Part shown: positions 51,263 through 64,000 of the stretch, in pieces | Position numbering within the stretch: position 1 is the stretch's first letter | Layout of the letters: the number at the start of each line of letters is the position of its first letter | From: Epiperipatus broadwayi | Lineage: Eukaryota; Onychophora; Udeonychophora; Euonychophora; Peripatidae | NCBI GenBank assembly: GCA_028023455.1 | Contig: JAQFVV010000003.1 | Coordinates: 458,001-522,000 of the forward strand | Reading direction: 5' to 3' | Length of the DNA: 64,000 nt | Notes under the pieces: generated by a model | The model's database searches: none | What the model was told of the DNA's origin: nothing | The model's input: only the letters and a program-made list of their open reading frames with translations | Position numbers and translations under genes: made by a program

Positions 51263-53049
51263 GATGTTTATGTATAATGCTTGATGTATATGAAGTGACT
51301 ATGTTGACCTGAAATACATGTGAAGTGCAAAAGAACAGGTTTGCTGTTTAATTCTGAACAAGTATTAATAATCTTAAAATTATATTTGTATTAGACTGTG
51401 CTACAATCTGTTTATTATTTATTTACAGATTTTATTTATGTGTGATAGAAGAACTCAGAGAAATGGATTACATTTTGTTAAAAAATATGTTTTGCTGAAA
51501 AACAATAATTCCTGGCTCTTTTACAATTAAAAATATTTTTTGAATTTTTTATAGTTAGTCTTTTTCTATTTGTTATAAAAGGTACTCTATTTTTTCAAAA
51601 TAATGTGAATATTAAATAATTTATATTAAAAATATTTTATAATAAACATGCTTTCTTCAAATACAATTATATATTTTTTATATTTAACTTGGAAAAAAAG
51701 CATGGGGCATCCAGAAATTAATCAATACAATCACTTATAAAAGTTATTGATTGAATTAATTAATTTTTGAACCCCACTATTATATTTAGTTAACTATAAA
51801 ACCTCTAATTGGGGATGAAGAAAACTAATTATTTTTATGAGTTTTTCATGCACAGTAAATATGTTTATTATAATATATATATATTGTAACCATATATTTT
51901 AGTATAAAATATAATAATTGATGTAACTGGTATAAAAATTTCTCTTTCTTCTTTTGGTGATTTGATTGGCTTGATTTGCACTTTGAACAGATTACTCTCT
52001 TATATTCAAAATAATTTATTAGAGAGAATGGGTAATATTTTGCCTTACTTGTTGTCTATATTATTTTAATAAATTTAAATTGCTTCTTTCCATATACTAA
52101 TTCATATCAAAATGTTTAACTTTTTAAAAAATTTTGACAACACATTAAATTTGGTAAAATATTATTAAAAATAATAATAATTTTTATTTGTTTAAAATGG
52201 TCTTAAAAAATTATTTCCATTGAATTAAAAAAACCATTTGTTCAACTAAATTTAATTATTAAAAATAAATACAGTAATTACGTATGCATTTCAATGTAAA
52301 AAAGAAAGGAGCACGAATTTAAAAGAAGATCATCTGATAGTCTTACTTTTGGAGGGAGAAAGAAAAGAAAATGGTAAAAGGCAAATGGTGTAAATATGAT
52401 AAGCTTATTTTAAAATAGTTAACAAGTAAACGGATTACCACAAAGTTTTCTATAAACGTAAAAATAATATAGTGGTATTTAATAATAAGATGAATTGCTA
52501 AATTTAAAAGTCTGTTCAAGTCGGCTAGCCAGGTGGATCAAATCGCTAATAATAATTTTCCAATATTACATTTGAAATATGTCAGAGCTTTCCAGTTTAA
52601 AAGCAGAATTAATTGTAAGATTTTGGTATGTTTTAAAATATTTATTATTCTACAATTTGGAAAAATTAAATAAGTATTTTAATTACAGAAGTTTTATAAA
52701 TATGAAAATTTGCTTTTTAAAAAAAAAGAAGTTTAAATTAAAGTAAAATGTTAAAGTTATTAACATAGTTTAATATTTCCGTTTATAATTTTAATAAAAA
52801 TATAGTATTGATTGATATTTAACTTTGCAATGCCAGTAATATATTTGCTAGTTAATTTGTTTACCATTTGGATAATAAAAACAGTCTTCAAATAATTAAT
52901 CAAAGCTATTTTCTAATTTTATCGTCAGTTTGGAATGATTAAATTAATTGCTATAATTAGTATTCCTAGATTTAAGCGTGGATAAATAAATATTAGCATG
53001 GATGTGATAAACTTGGAACAGTTTTAATAGAGAAATGTAGAAATTAATA
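51263..53049. other. Mostly non-coding stretch
   Basis: No gene was recognised. At 52513-52590 a tRNA-like start (tagccaggtgg) is followed by a weak B-box candidate; see the rejected items. Confidence 0.5.
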
Positions 53050-53268
53050 ACCTATGAAAAAACATTTTCATTTAAACTCTGCGTGTCATGTTTTGGAATT
53101 GTTTCATGTTTATGGAGCCACATAAAATCGTTAATCTAATAGTGCTTATAATAACTAATACAAATGGATAAAATTACATGTATGGAATTCAACTATAATT
53201 GTAGCTATTACTTCGTATATTTATTGTTCGACACATCGTACATGGATTTCACGGATCATATTTGTAGT

Positions 53269-53391
53269 TATAAAATGCTATACAATTTAATTTGTGATAC
53301 ACACACCTGCTAGAATTCATGTATTGAACTATAAAATGCTATACATTTAATTTATATCACACACACACCTGTTCGATTTTATGTATTTGAT
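53269..53391 (+). repeat. 61-bp imperfect tandem duplication
   Basis: tataaaatgctataca(a)tttaattt, cacacacacctg and a tail like ttcatgtattga are present from 53269 and again from 53330. Confidence 0.85.
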
Positions 53392-53814
53392 GAATAATGC
53401 ATTACTTTAATTTTATCGTTATATGAACTTGCATGTGAAGTTCATAAGTTATATTTTATTAAGTTTAAATTAATAGGGGTTGAATAAAATACTTATTCAA
53501 GAGAATAGCGCTTGCGAAAAAGCTTGAAAAGTACTAAATGAATTTATGAGATGTATCAATTTTTCGTGAGGTATTTTGTGAGTCTTTCCAGATTTCTATT
53601 CCTATACTAATATTACTTATATTACATATGTTTTATTTTAAGCAAGATAAGTTAGTACATTAGTTGTCCTGGTTAGTGTAACATTTTATTATGCAAGAAC
53701 CCACATTTGCTAAAATGTTAGTGTTTTCTGAATGGTCAGAATAACTGAGGAGGATGATTTTGCACTTTAATGTGAAGTAAATAGTAATGTTGTTTTATAA
53801 TGTTAAAAGGCATT

Positions 53815-53997
53815 AATCTGTGCCGGTGGTTAATCCGCAGATTACTTAATTGCCATTTTTTGTATTTTACACTCATTCCTGCGCTGGTGGTTAATCCGCG
53901 GAATTGTGTAATTATACTTATTGCTTTATGATGGTGTATAAATCCACAAAGCGTTTAGTGTTATTTAATTCCTATGTGTAGATGAATGCATCCACAT
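53815..53997 (+). repeat. Four hairpins with a shared loop motif
   Basis: Hairpin 1: AATCTG (53815-53820)/CAGATT (53838-53843). Hairpin 2: ATTCC(T)GCG (53875-53883)/CGCGGAAT (53897-53904). Hairpin 3: GCTTT (53923-53927)/AAAGC (53948-53952). Hairpin 4: ATGTG (53974-53978)/CACAT (53993-53997). The loops of 1 and 2 share GGTGGTTAATCCG; loop 3 has GGTGTATAAATCCAC and loop 4 GATGAATGCATC. Stem sequences differ while pairing is kept, and spacing is 48-60 bases. Confidence 0.6.
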
Positions 53998-55404
53998 GAA
54001 TATGGTTTTACTTCATAGATATAAGTTGGGCAAAGTATTTTAGTTATTCTGCTAAATCATCTTCTTCCATTTGTAAGTATAATTTATAAGTTAGATCATT
54101 AAATTGTAGCAGGACATTCTATTCAAGTTACCTCATAATAATTAACTGTTGGTTGATTATTATTTACCTGAATGTAAGTTTAAATTTTCACTTTATTTAA
54201 TGATTGCATTATAGCTAAATCCTACAGATATAATATTATTTATTATATTATTATAAGTTTACGGTATAGATTTATTGAATCTGGAAATGACATTAGATGT
54301 TTCATGAGTTGATGTTGAATTTAGTATAATTTCCTCAATACATTCATTATATCAAATTGAAATATAAGGTATGATTAGGTTTTTAAAAACCGTACCTATG
54401 ATATGTTATTGAAGAAAGTCGATAGAATTATAATTTATTTATTTTATTTGTTTGTTTATGTCTTTAATTATAACATTAGAATTAATTACTTATTATTCAT
54501 AAATTTGTAAATAAACGTTGATTTATAATTAAACTTACTGTGCCATTGCTATTTGTCATTCGTAAAATCAGAAATCATAAACCTTGGATAGAGCATACAT
54601 TGAAGTACATACTATCGTCAACATGATATAAAAGTTTAGTGATATTTTGAGAAAACATTTGGATGCTTTTCGTCTTTGGTAGTTTATGATGTGTAAGGTA
54701 CAATAAAATCCCATTTACCTTTTCCATCATTTTAGCTTTGCATAGTTGATTCTAGTATACAATATAAATTGATTATTAAACCTGTAAACAGATTTACCAG
54801 ATAATGACATGATTGAATATATTTACTTAACGTTTTTAAATTGTCATTTGTCAGTATAATAAGAGTCTCAGTGATATAGTAAACTATAAAAAAAGAACCC
54901 AAGTATTTATGTTTATGTATTGCAAAGCTTTACCTGGACTAGCATTTGTATTAAAAATCATATAGATGGTTTAAAATTTCATAATCTTATGTAGTTCCAC
55001 AAATTATGCCATCTTGTACATGGTCGGCCATCGGGTCTCATACAATGAAAATCGCAAATTAAGGTTTGAAAGATAATAACATTACATACTTATAATTTGT
55101 TTAATGTATTTTATCATACTACTATGATAGGTCTTCGCGGTACACCCTGGCTGCGATCAAATTAAATCATAAAAAGTTTATGTTATATCATTAGTTTGGT
55201 CTGTGGTAAGTTGCTCCAGATGTTGGTTGTGGTCTTTGGTGCATAATATAGATGGCATGATATGCTTTTGGTTACAGCTCTTAATAGCTGACAATGTGCA
55301 GTGGGAATTGATCGGTGATCGAGGTTACAATTCTTAGCGCACTTATGTTTTGGTGATATTATGTAGTTGGGACAACAATCGTACGGTTACAATATATATA
55401 TATC

Positions 55405-55690
55405 ATCAACAACCATTATCAATCCACTGCAGGATGAAGGTCTCCCCAAGTTCAATCCATCTTTTCCTATCTTTAGCTTCTCTTTTCCACATCACCCCTG
55501 TATACTTTCTCATTTCATCCATCCATCTCACATGTAGTCTCTTTCTGGGTCTTTTACAATCTCTTGGAATTCAGTTTAAGATTTCAATTGTTCATCTATT
55601 ATCATCTCTTCTAGCAATATGTCCAGCCCAACTCCATTTCAGTCTTTTAATTTTTTCAATGAGGTCAGTAATACCTGTTGTTCTCTTACT
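55405..55690 (-). pseudogene. RTE-type LINE reverse-transcriptase C-terminus
   Basis: The longest copy of the family. The minus strand reads GITDLIEKIKRLKWSWAGHI, then ARRDDNR, TIEILN, IPRDCKRPRKRLHVRWMDEM, RKYTGVMWKREAKDRKRW, IELGETFILQWIDNGC and stop. The frame holds throughout except for two TGA codons at positions that are Trp in family members. The 3' end lies beside (TA)n at 55390-55402. The open plus-strand frame here (55350-55718) is only its shadow. Confidence 0.85.
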
Positions 55691-55699
55691 CATACATTG

Positions 55700-58600
55700 C
55701 ATTTTCAAATTTAATTAATTTTATATCATTTTTGCTCATGATTTAAATCCAATCTAATTCCAATTCATTTATTATCTCACATATACATGATATTCATTAT
55801 AGTTTTAAGAGTTAAATTTATATTTAGTCATGTTTCTCTCTGTTCAAAGCCAGCTTGCTGATTAAATTTAGACCATGTGTAACATTCAGAAATGTCATTC
55901 ATAAAGTGTAAAATCATGGAGCACTGGTGAATGAGTTAAAGTTTGGTCGGACTCAGAATCTCACCATCCCTTTTCGATCCACTTTAGTATATTTTAACTG
56001 GACTCTGGATTTTGTTATGTGGATGTACAAATCTTACCATTACAATATATTTAAAAATTATACAATAATCATGATTTAATTGAGAATCTTGTAAATAACA
56101 ATTTTATTTAATAATAAAGTTACTTTTTAAAACTTCTGTGGTCAGGTGAACCAACTTACTGTCAAATTTTATTAAACCAAAAATCAAGTATCTTTTTATT
56201 GTACAAAAATGAAACACTTTGTCATTCATTCAGAAAGAAATAATAACTATGTCAATAAATATTTATCCAGTTGATGAACTGGGAATAAAATATATAAATT
56301 ACATATTCCATAGTCTACTAAGATAATAATTATAAAATAGATTGCACTTTATTTAAAAAGATTTATATGAAATATCATTTAGGGTAATAGCTTGTATATT
56401 TTCCAGCCATTCTTACAATCAGAGTTTTAAATCCGAGCCAAGTAAACCTTGAATATTTTTTTAGATCACAATCAGGATTTTTCTTAAACTTAGATAGTCC
56501 AGATACAATCCAGTTGGCCATCTAATAGTAATTAGCAAATGAATTGTCTATGTTGGTAATCTAAATATTGATACGCTGACTATAAAAATAACAAAATGAT
56601 TGGAATAAAATATGGCTATTATTATTAATGGGAAAGGTAACATATTCTTATGGGAATTAAGTTCATAATTACTTTTACCTTTCTATCGTAAGAGCATTTC
56701 AAAATATTATTATATAAATAAATAGTGGTTTTGGAAGCTATCTATTAATATGTTTTTAATTTTAAATTCAGAGATATGAGCTGACGCATATTATTTTTAT
56801 AGTCAGCGCATAAACATTCATCTGATAAAAATCACATATTTAAAAAAAAATTATTTGCAGATATTTCTTATTTCTACTAGCAATTTCACAAGATTGTTCA
56901 AAACATAATATGAAAATTTCAAATTTTCTAATAAATATTTTGTTTTATGATATTATTTAATTATTGCTGCAAAAATTATTTTTTAAACATTAATTTGTTT
57001 TATTTTAATATGTATTTTAATCTCCGGGTTTTCTTTATAGGAATAAATGAATAAAACACCCGAGTTATTTATCAAACACATTAAATAACTACAGCGATAT
57101 TTAAATTCTTTTCTTGTGAAAATGGTAGGAAAAATATATTTTAATTTACAAATTTTATTTTATAGAATAGAGGGGGAAGGGGGACACGCTAAAATTTATC
57201 TTGCACAAAAGCTCTTCTTACCCACCATGGCTAAGTAATAATGTTTTTCTAGCATTTATGGAAGTTTGAAATATTTGCTAATCTTTTAATCCAATTTACT
57301 TATCTTGTTATTATTTAGAGCTAAAAATGCAAAATTACACATTTAATATTTGAAAGTGTTTTGATTATATATACATAAAAACTAGAAATACCAATTGTTA
57401 AATGCGATGCATGCTTATAAGTCATTAATATTTAAATTATATATGTTTTTATTAGTTATTTGCAGGCATTGGAAGCTGTGGTGTATTTTAGTTATATATG
57501 CTGATCATTTAGTTATTGATACATTGAGTTTATATATATTAATGTTTTCATAATGGTAATTTATAATAGGCATTGCAAAATGATTAATATATTTAAATCA
57601 TGGCTAAATATTTAATCATCCTGATAGTATATGTCAGTAATCATATTTAAAATGGTAGCTTTGAAATTAAAATATTTGCAAAGTGACATGTATCATTTAA
57701 AAATATTTACATAGAAAAAATAGTATACTCTGTTAAGAGGACACTTTTTATAGAAACCATTTTAAATATAGGAATATACATCAAAATCTTACTACTTTCA
57801 CACAGTTATTTCTATTACTAAATCACTGTATACAGCATATAATAGCTCATCTTTTATTGACAAGCTTTGGTTATAATACAATAAATATTATTTATTATAC
57901 AAGTATAATATACATTATTTTTCAGCACAGAAATACTTTATGTGTATAGTATGCATATATAAATCATGATAATATATATAAAAATTTTCAGATATAATAT
58001 TGTTAATAATATATTAATTAAACACATTTTACATATATATTTTCAGTACTTTGTTGCTCAACCATTCACAATTATTTTTCATAGTTAATGATGGTAGTAT
58101 TATTGACATAACATTGTAAATCTAGTTGGAATAGACTAGTTATGTAATACTCATTGTTTTATCATAAGGCCAACCAAAGATAGATACTTTCATTATTTTG
58201 GTTTTTCAAGATGTATAATTGGAAAGTGATATAGGATCATTCAATTGCATCAGCATGATAACCTATTAAATTACTGAAAACACTGCACCTAGATCTTAGG
58301 ATTCAATGTGATAATACAGCAGCCACCTTTTTCTTTTATGATATAATGGACTGAATATAAAATACCTACTTTCAAAATCTTCATGCAAAATGTTAATTTT
58401 TCAAAACATAAGTAACTTTAAAGCAAGAAAAAAAAAAGTAATTTGGCAACATAAGAATAAGATCTCATTAGAAACAAAAACTAAAATGATTTTGAATATT
58501 TAAAATAAACTAATGGATGCACATATAAAGTTCAATCAGCATTCAACAAATTATTTGCAAAGTAAAATTTAAAGCTAAAATGACTAAATAAAAATGTTTA

Positions 58601-60062
58601 TATTTATTTGTTGTCTTCATATAAGAAGTCATTTTTTTGAGATCATCTATATGTTTCAAATAAATAAATATTTGAACAGAAAAATTATAAATATATAGAA
58701 GCAGATTCAAGTCACAATTCTTTTATAACTAAAGTAAGGTTATTTTTTAGGTTAAAATGGAAGAAACCATAAATCTATGGTTAAATAATATAAATTGTAT
58801 GAGCATTCTGGCTGATGATTTTCAATTGCATTAGAAAGTATTAAATCTCTCTGAAGAATTTAACTTTGAGAATTTGTGTAGAACTAAAAATAAAGTAATG
58901 TAGAAGCCTTAAACAAAACAAATAAGTTAATGAAATAGAGGTTGAACACAGTACCAAATGTGTATAATTGTTATGCTTTGACCATAATATTTTTAATATT
59001 TATAACATCTCATAAATGCACGCAAGTGCTTATGCATCAAGAGTCATATTTTAATGGCTAAAACCTCCATCTGTTATACCCATAACCTGGATTCAAATTT
59101 TGGTGAAATGTTGAAGTTCTTCAGATAATTGAACATTTTTAAAAAAATTTTAACATTTGGTTTTTCTGGTAGATGATCCAGATAATTATAAAATAATCTG
59201 TTAGTAAATAAAGATCTAATTATTTTTATCCACAAAATAAAATAAAAAAGAATATAATTGACTAACCTGGTAAATATTTTTTTCATCATTATTCTTCTAC
59301 ATTGACAATTCTTTGCTTTGCAGTAATTATTTGAAGCTACATTTCTGTATATATATGAATCTGTATCTGTGCACACATATTATGTACTTATTCAAAAGTA
59401 CTTTTACTTTGATAATTCCTTTTCTATCACTAAGTTTACTCATTGTACATTTTGACTATTTTTGTAAATTTGTAATTTTCTAATCTGTCTTCATGATTAT
59501 AATGTAATTGAGGTCCTAATTTCATTTGTTTTAACACCCATAGTAAATTATTGTGTACTTTAGAATAGTTTAGTGAAACAATTCTATGTATAATTGAAGC
59601 TCTGTTTCAAGAAAATCATTCTTCTTTAAAAGCCTTTCTTCATTGAAAGTGCTTGACAACTTAATAGCAACCCAAATTTTCCAGTTATTTTTTTTCAATG
59701 TTTATCATTTCAATAGTTTTTTTTTATTTTAAAAATGCCATTTTATTAATTCATTACTACTATGAATAAAATGATTTAGCTAAGATTTTGTGAGGCTAAT
59801 AGTAGCAGAAGTCAAAACTGTGTTTCTTCATATCACCTTTGAATACTAAAATAACATAAGTAAGATAAAGTTTTGGGTGATGTTAACTATTATTTTTTTG
59901 GAAAATTTTTTTAAAAATGAGTTTACATACCTATAAAAGAATTATGGTATGTCCTTTTATATGGTTTCCTTAATTTATTTTTATCTTTGAAGTCTTAAAG
60001 ATACTAAATAATTAATATTTGAATAGCTTCATTGCTTGAGAGTTCATAAGGAATCATCAAAG
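55700..60062. other. Non-coding AT-rich stretch
   Basis: No element was recognised. The frame at 59074-59376 (minus, 100 codons) has no motif. Confidence 0.5.
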
Positions 60063-60150
60063 CACCAGAAATGCCAACCCTGAAATTGAACCTAGGACCT
60101 CATATTCCACAGTCGGACACTACCATTGTGATAAATTACACAGGATCTTA
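60063..60150 (-). repeat. tRNA-derived SINE head
   Basis: On the minus strand tatcacaatggtagtg resembles an A box. An anticodon-like region actgtggaat and a B-box match aggttcaatttcagg (about 60079-60096) follow at normal tRNA spacing. The anticodon and acceptor stems are not paired, so it is a SINE or pseudogene. Confidence 0.55.
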
Positions 60151-60591
60151 AAGATACTTTTCAATATCAAATGTTTTGGTGCAATTTTAATGACTTCTTT
60201 TATAAGTTTGTGTTTTTTAAAACAATTTCTATACATCTTGGACTTTTTGAAGTTTTCAACTTTTATAAAAAAAATAAAAAAGCAACAGAACAAACATAAA
60301 ATTGTTAAATTATTTACATTTATAGCTATGTTATTAAAAATATTAATTTAGAATATAAAAAAAAACAACTGGGCCTAATTCAAACATATAACCCAAATCT
60401 CGTATCTTAAAACCTATATCATTATAACTATCTCTTGGGAAAATAAATGAAACAATGATGAATATTAATCTAATGAAATTGCCATTGCAAATTTTTAGAG
60501 ATTTAAGTGAAGATAAGGAAAACTATTTTTTTCTAATGAGCTGATGATTTATAATCTTTTAGGTTAAGCATTTTTATAATTTAATGTCAAT
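60151..60591. other. Non-coding stretch
   Basis: Nothing recognised. Confidence 0.5.
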
Positions 60592-60840
<249 letters not shown>

Positions 60841-61125
60841 ATAATCTTTGTGCCAGTTCTGAAGTCAACTGACACAAATTAGACACATTCCTGCTTTAAT
60901 TTAATTGAAGTATATCTAATTGTATATAATCGTATGATTGAGTGATCATCATTGACTTTGTTGAACTGTTTTTTTTAAATACTTCTAGTTTGATAATGCA
61001 TACAATCACTGACCAAATCATTGTACATATGTAGTTTTGTGAAACCAATTTATATATAAGAACTATGTTGTCAAATGTAACTTGTATAACCTTTTAGAAT
61101 ACTAATAAAGTTTATCCTTTGAAAC
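60841..61125 (+). mobile_element. Short LINE-like insertion with (AAT)n tail
   Basis: A unique 285-bp segment lies between two (AAT)n arrays. Its 3' end reads aataaagtttatcctttgaa then acat and (aat)n, which matches the end of the element at 35184-35741. It is a non-coding 3' end of a 5'-truncated retroelement. Confidence 0.6.
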
Positions 61126-61301
<176 letters not shown>

Positions 61302-62663
61302 TCAATTTTTTATTTAATATACATATCTACAGCCAAAGCCCAATTACAGATTGTACATAAAAAAGATACATATTATAAAACTATTAAAGAAAGATTTTAA
61401 AAAATCCCTAGTCAATTATATATATTTTTTAAAACCGTTGAAAATTCATTGATATTAAATTAAAAAAGGCTTTTGCTATCAAAATCTAAATTGTAAGTAT
61501 TTGGTAGATAAAAAGAGCAGGGATTTTAAAGTATTATACCTACAAGTTTCAATGAAGAAATAATTATTTGCATGAGTTTCATAGTGACAAGAATTCAATT
61601 GAGGTTTTGAAATCATGTTACAAGAAATGTTTTTGGTAATGATTTTATATAAAAATATCATATCTTTACCTCTTCTTCTTATTAAAAGAGATATAATCAC
61701 TTTTCAGTTAGCAAAACTTAGAAAATTTGTTGAAAACTAATTACATTTTACTTATGTTTCTTTTGATTATGTATTTCATAAAACTGATCCAAACTCCAAA
61801 ATAGGAAAAATCAAAAACAAAAAAAAGATTATAATTGGTGGAGTATTCAAAAGCATTATCATGTCAGTAAATAGTTCCCACCATCTTGAGGGCTTTATTT
61901 ATTATTAAATTCTATATGATAATGAAAGGAGCCATTACTGGAGAATATAATTCCAAGACCCCACAGAGTGTCAGCAGATGTTATTTTAAGATTATTAATA
62001 TAATATTTAAATCTTAGACTATCAGATTTATTTGAGTGAGATACAGAACATTTGTCCATATTGATTATCATTTTATTTTTTTCACATCATTTAAAAAAAA
62101 AACGATTAATATTTTGAAGGAATATATAATAATGAACAGAGTAGATATGGTCTAAAAATCTTACAATTCATCAGCATAACACATGAAATGGGAATATTGT
62201 AGATAGGTCTTGTGGTCGTTAATATATATATATTAAAAAGTAATGGAGCCAAAATATTGTCTTGAAGCACTCCAAGATAATAATAATGGGAAGATATTCG
62301 ACTATTAAACTTAACAAAAGTGACTAGATTTTATAAAGAATTCAAACCAAAAAATAGATTATTTTTTAGACCAAGATTATGTAATTTAGTAAGAAGTATG
62401 TTATGATAGACTTTATCAAAGGCTTTAGACATGTCACAATAAATAACATCCAATCTGCAGGTGCAATGTGGTCATATATAGTAATGAGATTTGTTTCTAT
62501 TGATTTATTTGGCCCAAAATCATGTTTCTCAGACATTATGCAATACTTTATTATAGATGCATCTTTCAAATATCATTGCAATGGGGGTACAATGCTGTAA
62601 TAGTCCTATAATTATTATCCTTATCTTTATTTTCACTATTAAAGATAGGAATAACTTTAGCTG
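61302..62663 (-). pseudogene. LINE reverse transcriptase, 5'-truncated, many breaks
   Basis: Read on the minus strand, the RT blocks follow in order: AAKVIPIFNSENKDK and NNYR (62605-62663); SEKHDFGPNKSIETNLITIY (about 62465-62535); DVIYCDMSKAFDKVYHNILL (about 62395-62455); a GVLQDNILAPLLFNIYI equivalent (about 62220-62275); CYADEL for the YADD site (about 62165-62185); and LQNINRFF, INMDKCSVSHSNKSDSLRF, then LGIIFSSNGSFHYHIEF (about 61880-62105). The C-terminal frame RRRGKDMIFLYKIIT with NNYFFIETCRYNT sits at 61479-61700. This is the architecture of CR1/jockey-type non-LTR elements. Frameshifts and stops abolish function. The 5' break lies exactly at a (TAA)n array. Confidence 0.85.
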
Positions 62664-62970
<307 letters not shown>

Positions 62971-64000
62971 CAACAATAATAATAATAAATGTCAAAGTAT
63001 TTACTTCCATTATATCTTTGATTTTATAATAAAAATTGAAGTTGCTTTAGCAAAGATTTTAAATGCACATAATCTTTTATTATTTTCATTATATATGGTG
63101 AACATAAACCAATACAGTAATGTTAACTATATTTTTTATTCAAAAATAACAAAATTTATACACACAACAGTTTATATTCATCTTTTTTTTTTAGTTGAGA
63201 GGTTAACACTACAGCATTTGTTGAGCTTTTAAATCATAAAGTTTGACTTCACTAGATTTAACCATGAATCAATGTCTGCAGTAGACAGTTCAATGAGACA
63301 TTTTCTGGATGTTTGTAAATGGGATATAATATTATAGTATATTTCTATCATAATGCTGTTTCTGATTTTTATCTATATACATTTATTTATAAATTTTTGT
63401 ACATAAATTAATAAAGCATTTTTTACCATATTTTTACAGAGATATCAATTATTCTAATAATTTGATTTAAATTACATAGAAAGTTACTTGTATATTTAGA
63501 ATAAATTAATTTTTTTGTGAAAGCAAACCAAATAAATAAAATTTATTTAAAAATTATGACAATTACAAATATTTATAATGTCTGTGGCTTATGAGTGGTC
63601 ATGATTTTAAACAGCCTAAGTTCATCTGTCTTAGCTAAGGTTTGAGAAGACAACTGATCCACTTATGTTACATCTGCTCTAAACATCTATAAGTACTTCA
63701 AAGCACTATTTCAATATGCTCATATAGGGAAATAATGAAAAGATTAGATTATATGAACTTTGTGAATTCAAAGACTTTCTAGAATATACATTGAAAGACT
63801 GTTTTATTGAGTTAGCATTTTCTCAGGTATTTCTAGTAGTGTCAACACCTTATCAGGATAGACCAGAAAAAATGAGTTCAATGATAAACATGACTAGTAA
63901 AAATTATAAAACTGAATTACAGTTCAAATGGTTAGTACAAAGCAGGCCAAAATAGATATTTGCAGGCTCTAGTAAATCTTCTTACTGATGTAATTAAAAT
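62971..64000. other. Non-coding AT-rich stretch
   Basis: Nothing recognised up to the window end. Confidence 0.5.

Larger units (their letters stand above)
53050..55390. promoter_or_regulatory. CpG-retaining island, function unknown
   Basis: CpG dinucleotides are several times denser here than in neighbouring kilobases. Examples are near 53210-53255, 53505-53575, 53822-53952, 54385-54425, 55020-55060, 55130-55160 and 55305-55390. Most of the rest of the window is CpG-poor, as expected of methylated, deaminated DNA. The island may be an unmethylated regulatory region, an uncharacterised transcript or a younger insertion. One short frame, LLIADNVQWELIGDRGYNS (about 55277-55335, plus), is suggestive but isolated. 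Confidence 0.35.

Noticed and set aside
52513-52590. tRNA-like sequence (tagccaggtgg ... tttgaaat)
   Set aside because: The B-box match is poor and no cloverleaf stems form; too weak to list.
55350-55718. Plus-strand frame of 122 codons
   Set aside because: It is the antisense shadow of the RTE-type LINE C-terminus, which reads clearly on the minus strand.
59074-59376. Minus-strand frame of 100 codons, the longest outside repeats
   Set aside because: AT-driven composition, no motif, no convincing splice or start context. A chance frame of this length is plausible in 64 kb.

Overview
The window is about three quarters A+T by eye, CpG-poor over most of its length, full of stop codons in all frames and packed with degenerate transposon relics. 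There is no operon-like gene packing, no rRNA and no CRISPR. It reads as intergenic or giant-intron DNA of an AT-rich animal, probably an invertebrate. The support is Penelope-like elements with GIY-YIG endonucleases, RTE-type and other LINE tails, a pogo/Tigger-type transposase, tRNA-like SINE heads and hammerhead-ribozyme repeats. The species cannot be named from the sequence. All element assignments come from reading translations by eye; no database search was run.

Layout. 0.47-3.6 kb holds two copies of a broken Penelope-like element (PLE) in a foldback, cut up by (TA)n tracts. 7.1-8.6 kb has a foldback MITE and a dead pogo/Tigger transposase. 12.8-13.8 kb has a small hairpin repeat family and a candidate terminal exon with polyadenylation signals. 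17.1-17.7 kb and 23.0-24.3 kb carry two more PLE families, the second again an inverted pair. RTE-type LINE tails lie near 25.0, 45.1 and 55.5 kb, all on the minus strand. 30.8-32.6 kb is a diverged tandem array. 33.75-34.5 kb looks like the end of another PLE with a hammerhead-like motif. 34.9-35.8 kb and 60.6-62.9 kb are long (TAA)n arrays with LINE-like DNA inserted inside them. 47.2-51.3 kb is the most structured part: a MITE, a nearly uniform foldback element of 414-bp units (47.56-49.70 kb), then a cluster of repeats carrying hammerhead self-cleaving RNA motifs. 53.0-55.4 kb is a CpG-retaining island with tandem repeats and four related hairpins.

How the parts fit. PLEs encode a reverse transcriptase plus a GIY-YIG endonuclease, and hammerheads are known in PLE ends and in small non-autonomous animal retrozymes. 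Both occur here: dead PLEs of at least three families and, separately, short ribozyme repeats with no coding sequence. The reasonable inference is that the ribozyme repeats at 49.7-51.3 kb are retrozyme-like or derived from PLE ends.

Host genes. Only two short minus-strand candidate exons (46.93-47.04 kb and 13.77-13.84 kb) look like cellular coding sequence. Their splice phases are compatible with one gene with a very long intron, but that is unproven. Most other reading frames over 60 codons are low-complexity (Asn, Ile, Leu, Tyr runs from (TAA)n) or chance AT-rich frames.
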